Positions 26,821-37,258 of a stretch of 64,000 nt of DNA are shown one piece after another. Source of the stretch: Membranipora membranacea (Eukaryota > Bryozoa > Gymnolaemata > Cheilostomatida > Membraniporidae); contig OU612069.1 in NCBI GenBank assembly GCA_914767715.1, positions 5,890,001-5,954,000 on the forward strand, read 5' to 3'. The translations under genes were made by a program, and so were the position numbers. Within the stretch, counting starts at the first letter, position 1. Each line of letters opens with the position of its first letter. The notes under the pieces are model-generated. The model made no database searches and was not told where the DNA came from. It saw only the letters and a list, made by a program, of their open reading frames with translations.

Positions 26821-27670
26821 AATTTGTAAGAACAGGATTCCTAATTTGGCAATACGTGGGCGTTGACTTGTGATACAGATAGTAGTTTGAACTTGATCTG
26901 TGCTGCCCAAAATTGCTTATTATTATTATGATTTATTATGATATTGATTGTTTATTTGAGCCAATTGTTACATATTAAATGAAATTATTTTCATTTGCAA
27001 AGACTATGAGCCAGCCTGCCAGCCTGTCAGACAATGAACAAAAGTAATTAGTGAAGTATAGCCTAATATCTGACTGTGCATTGATACAATGATAAATCGT
27101 TGATTTTTATTTTTAAACACCCACCCGAGGTGTGTGGCTGATGGGATTCGAAACGTTCCACATGTGTCCATGTGCCCCTTGACCATCTGTTGGACAAATT
27201 TAACGGGACAACCTGTACTAAAAAGGCATAAGCAGATGGAAAATTTGTTTTAATGGACATACAGTTTTAGCTGAATGGATAAACCAAATTGAATGGCGAA
27301 TCTTTTTTCAGCTCACTGACCTCCTCCCACTTGCCCTAAATGAAATTACATTGACGGCAGAGCGTTTTTGGACTGATCAATCCAACAAGCCACCTGGGAA
27401 AAAGGTATGTGTTGGGTATACCATGAATTGGCTACATTTTTTTATAGAAACAGAGGGGCAACAAAAAATTACATAGTATACAACATGTATTATTGAACCT
27501 CATCGGGACAGACCTAAATAGACCAAGATCAACACCAGTCTTTGATTTGGTCAACCACCTATTTTCTCTTGACATACTCATTCGAGAACAATCTACTGCA
27601 GCCTGTCTAGCAATCCTGTATCAGGAGAGCAAGTTGTGATACTGTTGAGATATTTGAATATTAGATGTAT
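26820..27670. repeat. Truncated third copy of 7,560-9,240
   Basis: Matches the first part of the block but jumps at about 27,530 to the equivalent of 8,665, deleting roughly 280 bases. It ends near 27,670, where unrelated sequence starts. Confidence 0.65.
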
Positions 27671-29719
27671 AAAAATGACAAAAAGAAAAGTAGACACTCA
27701 AAAATCATAACCTTGAAATAATCCTTTGAAAGTATCAAGTTAAACTTCCTCGCATTCAATCCAATTAAAATATTGTTTTGAGCAAATACACATATTCTAA
27801 TTGACCACATGACCAGAGCAACACTTGCATCTATTAGACATGAACTGAACAAAGTTTCAAAACTAGCCTTTCCTGTAAAATTCTAATCAGGTTAATTTTG
27901 AAACCATGGTCAACAAATTAAAAAAAAAGTTTACTTTAATTTATTTTTCAATGTAATGCAATGTAATGTAGAATAATAAGTCATTCCTTCGTTTGTTATT
28001 TATCACTTCTGTTGTGACAACTCATGCCCACCCTATTAATTTGATCAAAATTTTTAGCGCTGATTGTTTTTCATTGTTTTGCTAATCTGCTAATCAATTT
28101 CAACCTAAGACCACCTCCAGTATGCAGTAAATTTATTACTTTGTGAGGCCTTACGTTGTTCTCTAGGCTTTGAGAGTCGAGGTTCCACCCTGAACCCCGT
28201 ATCGGGAGGTTGTGGGAAGGGGGGGGGGGGCTTACAGCACTTCTCCCATAGCTGAGAATAATTGATATGACACTGCGCTGCACAGGATAGTCAATGATGG
28301 CAGGTTCACATTCAAAAGCTAGAAGTCTGTTTAGGGAGCCCAAATCTGAGCAACCCTGATTGTCACAATGAACAACATGGAAAATGAATTATGGTGATCT
28401 ATTAATAATATTAGTAACACTAGTAATTGAAAGATCATTGAACTGATTTATTGCAAGTATCGGAGGTGATAATAGTAACCATAAATCAATTGAATTGCAA
28501 TCTGACGTTTCAGATATGAATAAGTATTTATAGTGATGCAAGTTATTTGATTCAATCTGTCAATTGATAGTGACATTTCACTCAATCCATAAAAATTTAT
28601 GGAACATTGGTTAGCCTTTGCTTCTGACTGGTCTATTTGTAATAACATGTCACTCAATGCATCAAAGACAGATGTTATGACCTAGTTCTATTTCGATATT
28701 GATTTGATTTTCTCAAACTTATTTATCAGGGCATGTCCTTCAAGCAGTCTGACAAACTAAAAGCTAAAGCAATTTGAGAAAAATGAGACAAAGGCTTATC
28801 AATTCCACCATCAAGTGGTACCATTATTTATACCTCTCAACAGTTTTACAATGTATATAAGTGAATATGAAATAATAGTTAAATTAAGGTTGTATCCCTA
28901 ACCATGTGGATTCATAATTCTTAGGTGGACCTGTGGCCGTTAATTGAGATTACTGTAATGTTGTAAGTCCGGAAAGTTAATTTAGCCAGTTGAAGCGAGA
29001 ATTTGGCTTATATTCAAATTGTGTCGCTTGCTGTATGGTCATAACCTTTGTGTGTGATGCTACCATGGTTATGATAATTGTCTATACATTTTTCGTTTCT
29101 TCTTAGGATATATTTTCTTATTTACGTGTTCTGAAGCTAGCTGCTTACCAATTCTGTTTCTTGGTTTGTACCTAACTTTGAGAAGCCTAGGTGATGACTG
29201 TGAGATATAGAGTCGTTGTATATAAAATCTTTCATTCAAGTGAGTTTTAGCAGAGAGAAAGTGTCGTTATAAATGACATTAATGTCTGTGATGTTTTTTA
29301 TTACGTTCTCTCAAGCAAAGTTTTACTCTTACACTTGAGCTTTTGAGCAGGAAATCTGAGAGTAGCGACATCTTTGCATCTTGATCTTATATATCTTTCA
29401 CAGAACAAGAAGTTTCTAGTGATGCAAGTTACGTGATTCAGATGTGAAACTCAATCTAAGATTGCTGACTAAATATATAGACTTAATATGTAAATATAAA
29501 ATGCTTATTTAAACTTGTTTTCTAGTGATGCATGTTATGCGATTCAATTTAATAATCCATTTTGACATTTCACTCCATCCATAAAAAATGTGGAACATTC
29601 ATTAGCCTTGGCTTCTGACTGGTATAATTGTGATGCATTGATACTCGATGCATCAAAGACAGATGTTATGACAGTCTCCTATTTTGATTTTGAGTTGATT
29701 TTCAAATTTTTCAGTTAAT

Positions 29720-29912
29720 TTTTCAAGGCATGTTGTCCTCAAATATTTTGACAAATTTATATATTTAGGAGTAATTTTAGATACAAATATGAGTTTTAAA
29801 TCCCATGTCTATGAGGTTAAACAAAACCTAACCCAGTCATAGCAAACTTAAAGAGAAATCACCATACTCAGAGGGAACAAACTAATTGTGCAGAAAGTCT
29901 GATATACTACTG
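29720..29912 (+). pseudogene. Non-LTR reverse transcriptase remnant, best-preserved copy
   Basis: The frame reads IYLGVILDTNMSFKSHVYEV and continues KQNLTQS before a stop. This fits the conserved post-palm segment of non-LTR reverse transcriptases (YLGV-x-x-D, then S-F-x-x-H). It is the counterpart of 9,540-9,735 and again directly adjoins an LRR exon copy on the opposite strand, so the retroelement insertion predates duplication of the unit. Confidence 0.7.
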
Positions 29913-29931
29913 TTGCAAGCAGCTGACTCAC

Positions 29932-29994
29932 CTGTCTGGAAGGCTGGTCAAGCCACAGTCCCATGCCTTTATATTCTTCAATTATCGAATTTGG
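29932..29994 (-). pseudogene. Truncated leucine-rich-repeat exon, third copy
   Basis: The donor end of the exon is intact (CCAGACAG/GTGAGT) and the frame reads LKNIKAWDCGLTSLPD. At about 29,994 the LRR text stops and continues as the sequence found near 28,290 in the G-run block family. The acceptor and first LRR unit are gone, so this copy cannot splice normally. It marks a deletion or unequal-exchange junction. Confidence 0.75.
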
Positions 29995-29999
29995 TTGCG

Positions 30000-31480
30000 G
30001 CAGGTTCACATTCGAAAGCTAGAGGTCCCCCCTGTTTAGGGAGCCCCAATCTGAGCAACCCTGATTGTCAAAACGATCAACTTTGAAAATGAATTATGGT
30101 GATATATTAATAATATTAGTAAAATTAGTAATTGAAATATCATTGAACTGAGGAAATTTAAAGTTTCATAGGCCACATAATCATGAAAACAGCGTCATTT
30201 CGCTCTATTCTCCAATAACAAAGTTTTCTTATTCAATGGTAATAGGCTACATTTAGTTATTTTTATAGGAAAATACACCCTTGGCATCGTAACTTTTAAC
30301 ATAATTCTACTTGATACAGTTGAAAGTCTCAGATTATCACTATCAAAAAAACTTGTCTAATTGACTTACTGTACAAATTATATTTATTTTTAATTGGTAC
30401 AGAGTCGATTTATTATTACATGAGGTGATGAGGATTAATTAATTTGCTAAATATAGTCTCGTCATACGGCATTTTTGTTCTGGTCGATTTTCTTGCTAAT
30501 TGCCAAAAATAGATATAATTAATCAAATTAATATTATGCCTTATTGATTACTTCCCTCAAAAGGTTACAGTCCAGTAGACCTAGGATAGGTAAGATGTAC
30601 TCCATCCCATAGAAAGCTAAGTAAAGTAGATATTTCATGTCAGCTTGGAAAAGCTCCTTTGGGGTATGTACTGAAATGCCGATAAACTGAAAACCCAACA
30701 TTAGGAGCATAGGGCACCATTGAAAAGTGCTGCTTTGCACCCTCAAGGATTATTACTTTCCCTATATTATTTATAGATCAGTCTTTGAGAATTGGCACCG
30801 GTATTGTAATATTTCAGATAGTTTAAATGACACATAATATTATATCATACCTAATTTCAATTTGGCAAAATCGCAATTCAAATCCGTATGCAGCATTACT
30901 TTGAAGAGTATTAAGAAACCACATCACTTGCTGGTGTCTCGCTGAACATCGTTCCGGTATGTTGTTTATACATCTTCCAAAATACTATTTCCAAGGTGGT
31001 ATAAAAACATTGCGGCAGCAGAAATCATATCCCATTACTCTGATTATATTGGTTGAGAGGACAATCTAATGTTCTCATATTATTGGAATGAGAAGTGTCC
31101 CATTATGATGAGAGAAAGCACTGTACGTTGTGACAGTTTTATGAAAAAAACATTACCACAATGCATTTCATTTTGAAAATCATCGGTGGCTATGAGGTGG
31201 TTGTCACAGCATTATAAAAGAAACTTCATGGGATGATCATAAAATAATGCTGTAGTGATAGAAGAACTGTGATGCTATAACATTGTTAACATTGAAAAAT
31301 TTTTGATAGCATGATCATAACATCATTAAAGTGCTAATTATAAGCTGTTTTCTCGCATTTAACAGTGATGTCTCATCATGTCAAAAATAATGTTTGACTA
31401 ATACCTAGAACCAAAGATTCTGCTATAACTGAATCTGAACATTGTGATTACCATTCTGTATCCTATTAGGCAATAACCAA
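30000..31480. other. Spacer without recognised gene
   Basis: The first 300 bases continue the G-run block family. After that the sequence is unique. A minus-strand open frame at 30,534-30,746 has no recognisable family. The right end carries direct and inverted short words (ATAACATTGTTAACATT and similar) that resemble the repeat family ending in GTTTGCTGGGT at 31,549-31,559. Confidence 0.45.
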
Positions 31481-31486
31481 ATCCCA

Positions 31487-33655
31487 TCATTTGCACACCA
31501 TGTAATACTTGATAAAATTTTATGCAAAACGTTGTTACAATGTTCACCGTTTGCTGGGTTTTTGACCTGCAATTGTAACAAGAAGACAAAAAGTTATGAG
31601 GTTCTGGAATATAGGGATCACAAAAATTTCCGGGAATCAATTAGCATTTATATACTTGGATTTTCAGCTTTGTGATAGGTACACTATATAGAACAATCAC
31701 TTTTTTTTTATATCTACTGGTAGCAACATACAACGATTGTCTTAAACAAACTGCTCACGTGGATTTGTAAATAAAAGGCAATATCACCTTGTCTAGCATA
31801 CTGTGCAATTCCTCATCGGAAAGGTAATAAAACTGCCAACACAGGTCTCCAAAATTTAAATTCACACTTCTGCTTTTAAATTTTATTAATCGCAGTCACG
31901 TAGATATGATGGTAGTTGGTTGTTTGACTGAAATAAATACAACAGCTTTATTTTCAGTTTTAAGGCTTTGTATATTTGGTATTTATTGCAGGTCATTGCC
32001 ATCATCTTAAGGGCAAATCCACCACCTGTACCATTTAAATATTTACAAACATATTCAACTGTCAACAAATAGTCCATTGAAATAGTGAAAGTGAAAGATT
32101 TGAAAGAGTTCAAAAACTTTGCCACCTCTATAAATGCGGTGCAATCATAGACTTGATTATAAACCTAGACATGCCACTATATGAATACTGAGGCACCGAG
32201 GGACTTAATTGTGGGCAACGTAACGTCATTGGAAGGTGTAGAAGCAACAGTGCTATCATTGACTTTCTGTCCACAATCCAGGTTTTTTGTTCATAACTCG
32301 ATCAATTTTGATCGGATTTTGAGTTTAAAAATTACAATAGATTTAGCAGCTTATCTCATTTATGATTTAGAACTCAGTGACTTATGTGGATTTTGTAGTT
32401 CAACAGCTGAAGGAATCATCATCTCCTTATTTGTATAAATTTGATATACGTATAAAAATATATAAACAAAATCCACAAGAAATTCAGAAGAATAGAAACA
32501 AAAGACAGTCTATTTTGTATCAACTGATGTGTCTTTTGATTGGAAGCCCAGCAGTATGTAGATTCAGTAGGTAGATTCAGTAGGTAGATTCAGTAGGCCA
32601 GTGAATTCGCCATAAGGGCAAGGGGACTTGACCCTACCAATTTTCAGCTTGTCAATTTTGAAAATCCTCTTGTTTTAATTACCAGGTCCCCAGAGGGCCT
32701 CATTGTGATATTGGTTGGAATTATGTATGGATTACGCTAGTTTACTTGGTGCAATAGCCAATTACCATGATTTTCCCCATAGACTGCCCTTAAAAGAGGA
32801 TGTCATCATGATATTCCTGTGACGTAGAATATATGTCTTTTATATGTTTGTGCCTACAATCTGAGCAAATAACTATAGCCAACATCACTAGGCACTGATG
32901 ATGCATCAATGATTTGGGTACACCAATCTACACATATTTACAATTGAGACCAATAAAATGATGGTCTTTTATAAAAGACTCAGGCAATCAAATTTGAGCC
33001 CATAATTGCAAAAAAATTGATATGGTCTTCTACTTTATAGCTAATCTGCAGGAGTGAACTCTCACTGCAGGAGCCATTGAATATTCTCAGAGTTGACAAT
33101 AACAGGATAAAATCATTTATTGAACCCACCATGCACAGACCATTTATAAGAGATTTTATAGAGAAACATTACACAGGACACTTGTATTTGTAAATACCTA
33201 GAGATAATAATCAGCCTTCACTCTATCGTTTCTTGGGGGATGAGGCATCACATCCATTGTAAATTTAATGTAAATGAAATTATTCTAATGACACAGGAGA
33301 CACCTATACTTGTTTAGGTGAACAAAATCAGAGTAGTTCTCACAAGATGATGTCTCAATAACAGCAACAAACCCAGGTGAAATCACCAAGCAGGGTTTAT
33401 GGTTATGGTTAATATATCACATTGGGCCAATTTTAAAACTGGCAATACACGGTATACAAAACATGTAAAAAAATTGTATTTCAGTCTTAACAGCTCAGAA
33501 GAAATGTGTTTCCCTGATCTGACAAATCACTAGGGTCTATAAGCTTTGAAATATTACAACATAACGCAGTGGAATTGCTGTGTGTGCCCCTGTGATGGTT
33601 GAGATACAATGCTTGGGTGCTGCTTGATTTTGCTACTCTGTGACAGAGATTTATT
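31487..33655 (+). repeat. Duplicated block, second copy of 1-2,750
   Basis: This is a direct repeat of the window start with moderate divergence. It ends shortly after the position matching 2,690, where unrelated sequence leading into the piggyBac-like gene begins. The open frame over 32,181-32,438 is the copy of the 716-960 arm and is not regarded as a gene. Confidence 0.85.
32559..32597 (+). repeat. Three tandem copies of a 13-base unit
   Basis: GTAGATTCAGTAG is repeated three times in a row. The first duplicated copy of this region (about 1,693-1,707) has only one, so the expansion occurred after duplication. Confidence 0.9.
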
Positions 33656-33918
33656 TTGCTGATTTATTGGTGTCAATGTAAACAACACTCACAGCCCTCA
33701 CCTCCTACCTCAGTGAAAACCTAAATATACTACACCCATGCTAAACTGTCAGACCATCATTCTGGTGTATTGTAACTGACCATGAGTAGCTTTTTTCTGT
33801 ACATTAGATCTCTTAGAAAATGATGGGATCCCAAGATCTGATGATGCATTGAGTCAGTTGACTAGGCTTACTACGACTTGTCTCTAAATGCATTCATTTG
33901 TATATTATTTTGTTTTAG

Positions 33919-35255
33919 ACAGTGATCCAAATTACATAGATGCTACTGGTGACTCAGATAATGAAAGTAGAGTGGGAGATGGCCCAGGGAGTGATGCTGG
34001 AGAAGGTAGTGATGGTGCAGGTAGTGAACCAGGTCACATTGGCAGAGATATGATTGATCAACAACTATCATCTGATGAGGAGGAACCAGGTATGTTCACC
34101 GTGCTAATTATGTCCAATGCAATATCATACTACAATGTGATATAGATATATACATATATTTATGATATATATATACTCCATTACGGTTGTGGCGTTTATT
34201 TTATAAAAAGCCTTCTATCGCTAGACTTACATGCGTCAGATGGAGTTGTTTATTGAAACATGCGATCCATTGAGACATGAATGTTTATATGAACACTGGT
34301 GCAAGGGTTACATGTTATAGCCTCACTTCATGCATAGGCCTATAATATGAACTATTTTTGCTTGAATAGAACAAGCTGGTAGGGGACGCGGTGGTAGGGG
34401 ACGTGGTGGTAGAGGAGGTGCTGGTAGAGGAGGTGGTGGTAGAGGACGTGGTGGTCGAGTTGGTTGTGGTGCTGCTGGTAGAGGTGCTGGTGTTAGAGGT
34501 GCTTATGATCGTGTACGGGGTGGGAGAGGACGTGGTCCTGGTGTGAGACGGAAAAGACCTGATGGAGGTATGATGTCGACAATTACATTTTTGGCTTTTT
34601 ATCTTTTCACCTACGAATGCAACTGCTCATCACACTGAGCAGAAAAAAATGTGTACCTCTGAATATAGAACATGTGTTCATAAGTTTATGTCTATTTATC
34701 GATCTCTATGCGGTTTCTTACCTTCACGTTTATATACATGGAGATAAGATATCACAGTGACGCCATGCGGAGAGCACTTACCTTCATGTTTATATATATG
34801 AAGATAAGTCCTTTTTTTCATGGTGACACATGATAAGTAGTTATGTTATAAATCAAAACAGATAATTGTTTTGTTTTTCTAGATGAATTCGTCTGGCAGA
34901 TGGCTACTGACGCAGCTCGTCAGGTACCTGACTGTACTGCTCAGCATGGTGTAAATACAACAAAACTTTCAGCAGGATGTAGTGAGATAGATGCATTCAT
35001 GTAATTTCCGATCGTACCTTTTACACTACCGTCAAATCTGAGACCAACCGCTACACTCGAAGTAACATGTCTGACGCACAGGCCGAATCATGGAAAACTG
35101 TAACACTGTCATGCATGTACCGATTCTTCGCCATAATCCTTCACATGTGTATCGTGAAAAAACCAACCATAGCGGACTATTTCTCCACAGATCCTGTACT
35201 GCATAGTAGCTTCGCTAGTTCAACTGGCATGGGCCGCAACCGATTCCAGCAGATA
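33919..35255 (+). pseudogene. piggyBac-like transposase gene, 5' exons only, broken
   Basis: Three phase-1 exons can be read. Exon 33,919-34,089 (TTTTAG acceptor, CCAG/GTATGT donor) encodes an acidic Asp/Ser/Gly/Glu-rich peptide ending LSSDEEEPG. Exon 34,370-34,567 encodes about 65 residues dominated by Arg-Gly repeats, then a basic RRKRPDGG. Exon 34,883 onward reads DEFVWQM and, further on, CSEIDAFM; after a one-base frame break at about 35,002-35,009 it continues SETNRYTRSNMSDAQA and later PTIADYFST. This order matches the N-terminal part of PGBD4-type piggyBac transposases. It stops at 35,255, where a repeat begins, so the DDD catalytic core is absent. The first coding exon was not found. 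A domesticated gene is possible but the frame break and truncation argue for a dead element. Confidence 0.8.
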
Positions 35256-35690
35256 ACCCAGCAAACACAAAATGTTATGAAAACCTTCTGATAACATTAT
35301 CATAACAGTAGTGGTCCTCGTGATAACGTCGTGCCACGACATCAAAATAGCAAAATGTGTAGACACAATTTTATTGCCGTGATAATAGTTTCGAACGATG
35401 TTTTACAAAATGTTTTCATAACAGTTTCACGATAAAATTTTTTATCATTGAAACCCAGTATCGTGGCGATTCCCTGAGCGCATTTTGCCCGATATTTGAA
35501 GAAACCATCTACATAATGTCTTTATAACAATCCAATCCGCCATCGTCGAACTCTACTAAAAACACGTTTTTGCCCGATATTTGGAGAAACCATTTATATG
35601 ACGTCATCATGACAATCCAATTCGTCAATGCTGAACTCCATTAAAATTTCCAAATTTAAATGACTTGACGATTTGCACGGCACAGCAATG
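35256..35690 (+). mobile_element. MITE-like repeat starting ACCCAGCAAAC
   Basis: It begins ACCCAGCAAACACAAAATGT exactly where the transposase reading ends. The reverse complement of such a terminus closes other repeats at 67-77, 31,549-31,559 and 50,262-50,273. The interior holds a repeated word (TTTGCCCGATATTTG at about 35,489 and 35,570) and many short inverted AACATT/AATGTT words. The far terminus could not be located, so the right boundary is a guess. Confidence 0.5.
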
Positions 35691-36958
35691 ACAGTAACAC
35701 AACAGCCATTGCTTCAGCACTACAACTTTCAAAGCTCTGTTTACCTCACAAGTCTATCAAATCCTCATATTCGTCATTTGATTAGCAAAGAGTGTAGTGA
35801 TGTTCCAAGTTGTTTTATTCATTGCAAAATAATGTTCAATGATGTTTATATATGTGTAATCAAGAATTTTGTTTATCAAAAGTAAAAAATGAACATTAAT
35901 GGTGGAGAAAAATAAAGTTGGTTAGATATCTATTTTTTTACTTTATTGGCTATCTATGCTGCAGTCATCGCTGTCCCCATTCAGAGTAAGCTCTGTGATT
36001 TTCTAAAAGAAGAGAATAACAACACATTCTTATTACAGTTGTTTTCCTACAATGCATTTGGTTCAACTCCACCGATACAATGCTTCTTTCAAGACTCCTT
36101 TGTATTTTAAGGAGTTGTCCGCTCTTGTACAGAGGTCTGAGCTCAAAGCTCAAAATAGTTATATGATTCGTTGGATTGAATGGTAACAGAGTCAGATAGT
36201 AAACTCAAAGTAGGGCTCCTAAAATAAAAATTTATCATTCATTGAGCATCAGCTTCGCAATGACCTTTGTTATTTGCTCGCTACTTTTAGTTCTAACAGG
36301 CTGCATACATATTTGTAACTTGTTTAGAGAAACTAGGCTAAGACTTACTTGAAAGACCTTAAACAATCTTAAGTCTTTCAATTAAACTTGACTACCTGGA
36401 GCTTGAACTGCAATTGACCTAAAAGTGCCAGTCTGTGTGCAATTCATTGTACTGAGCCAGATAGTATGTCTTGACAAGCTTTGTCGGCGCCCCCTCCCCA
36501 CCCAACAAAGGTTGTCATGACAGGCCATTTGCCACTCAACTTACATTTTTTAACCAACACTAAAGTTGATGCCGCCCTTCTGATTAGGTGCGGCTCTACA
36601 GAGATCCCCCATCTTCTCTATCACCGCAGTGTCATTGTATCCCAGTGCCCTCACAGCTCCTTTGAAAGATAAACATATCAATTACTAGAAGGCAGCGCAG
36701 GCAGTGCAGGCAGTCAAACAAAACTGGGGTAAAACATTGTGAACATAAGAAACTTAAACAAAGCCCAATATACAGATAAGGCACTTGAGGTTTGACCATT
36801 GAAATGTTTATTGGCAATGTTGTTCTCATTTGGTCTGCAGTCAAGGTTTTATTTACTACTTGATCAACTTTAATTGGGTTTTGAGTTTGAAAATTGCATG
36901 AGATTGAGCAGCGTATCACAATCACATTCGAGTTGTTATTTGTTAAAGAAATCATTTA

Positions 36959-37258
36959 CCCTATAGGAGTTTAATTTAGCTAGAGTTAAATTTCGCTAGT
37001 AGGCTTACTAGTGAAAATTTTAAAAAAATGTCAAAGCTGGGATTCAAACCCAGGGCATAATTCTCCATCTGATTGCAATGCAGACACTTAGACCACTACA
37101 CCACGCTAGCTTGCATGCTTGGGAAGGTGTATTCCTGTATAATTGTACATTGTTTATGCAACTATGGTGAGTGAGTTTAATTTAAGATACACTAAATTTC
37201 TCAATCAATCAACCGAAATGCGAATCCTAAATGCCGCCAAAACTAAACTCCTATAGGG
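36959..37258. mobile_element. 300-bp MITE with CCCTATAGGAGTTTA termini
   Basis: Perfect 15-base terminal inverted repeats (CCCTATAGGAGTTTA and TAAACTCCTATAGGG), extending imperfectly to about 20 bases, are bounded by TA on each side, consistent with a TA target. Inside lies a tRNA-like sequence. The element separates two inverted arms (36,760-36,950 and 37,262-37,400) related to those at 650 and 3,740, so it has inserted into an older repeat within an intron of the DUF4806 gene. Confidence 0.85.
37036..37110 (-). ncRNA. tRNA-like sequence inside the MITE (pseudo-tRNA or SINE head)
   Basis: On the minus strand it reads GCTAGCGTGGTGTAGTGGTC, with an A-box-like GTGGTGTAGTGG, then a T-arm CTGGGTTTGAATCCCAG containing a B-box, then a T7 run about ten bases downstream that would serve as a Pol III stop. 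The T stem pairs perfectly. The acceptor stem does not close and the anticodon arm has an irregular loop. It is therefore not a functional tRNA but may retain an internal promoter. Confidence 0.65.

Larger units (their letters stand above)
1..33660. repeat. Mosaic cluster of diverged segmental duplications
   Basis: Almost all of this half can be aligned by eye to another part of it. Block families, with approximate copies: 1-2,750 with 31,487-33,655; 2,569-4,800 with 21,960-24,200; 4,800-6,250 with 24,110-25,630; 6,710-7,600 with 15,390-16,180 and 28,790-29,420; 7,560-9,240 with 18,430-20,050 and 26,820-27,670; 9,220-10,030 with 20,040-21,020 and 29,420-29,995; 10,080-11,040 with 21,050-21,960; 11,860-12,900 with 17,310-18,430, 25,880-26,820 and 28,030-28,440. 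Copies differ by frequent substitutions and small indels, and their order changes between units, so this is an old tandem array reshuffled by unequal exchange. The LRR exons sit about 11.0 and 9.2 kb apart, which gives the approximate unit length. Boundaries are estimates from reading, not alignments. Confidence 0.9.

Noticed and set aside
32181-32438. Plus-strand 85-codon frame with protein-like wording
   Set aside because: It is one arm of a dispersed inverted-repeat family and the other copies of the arm are broken.
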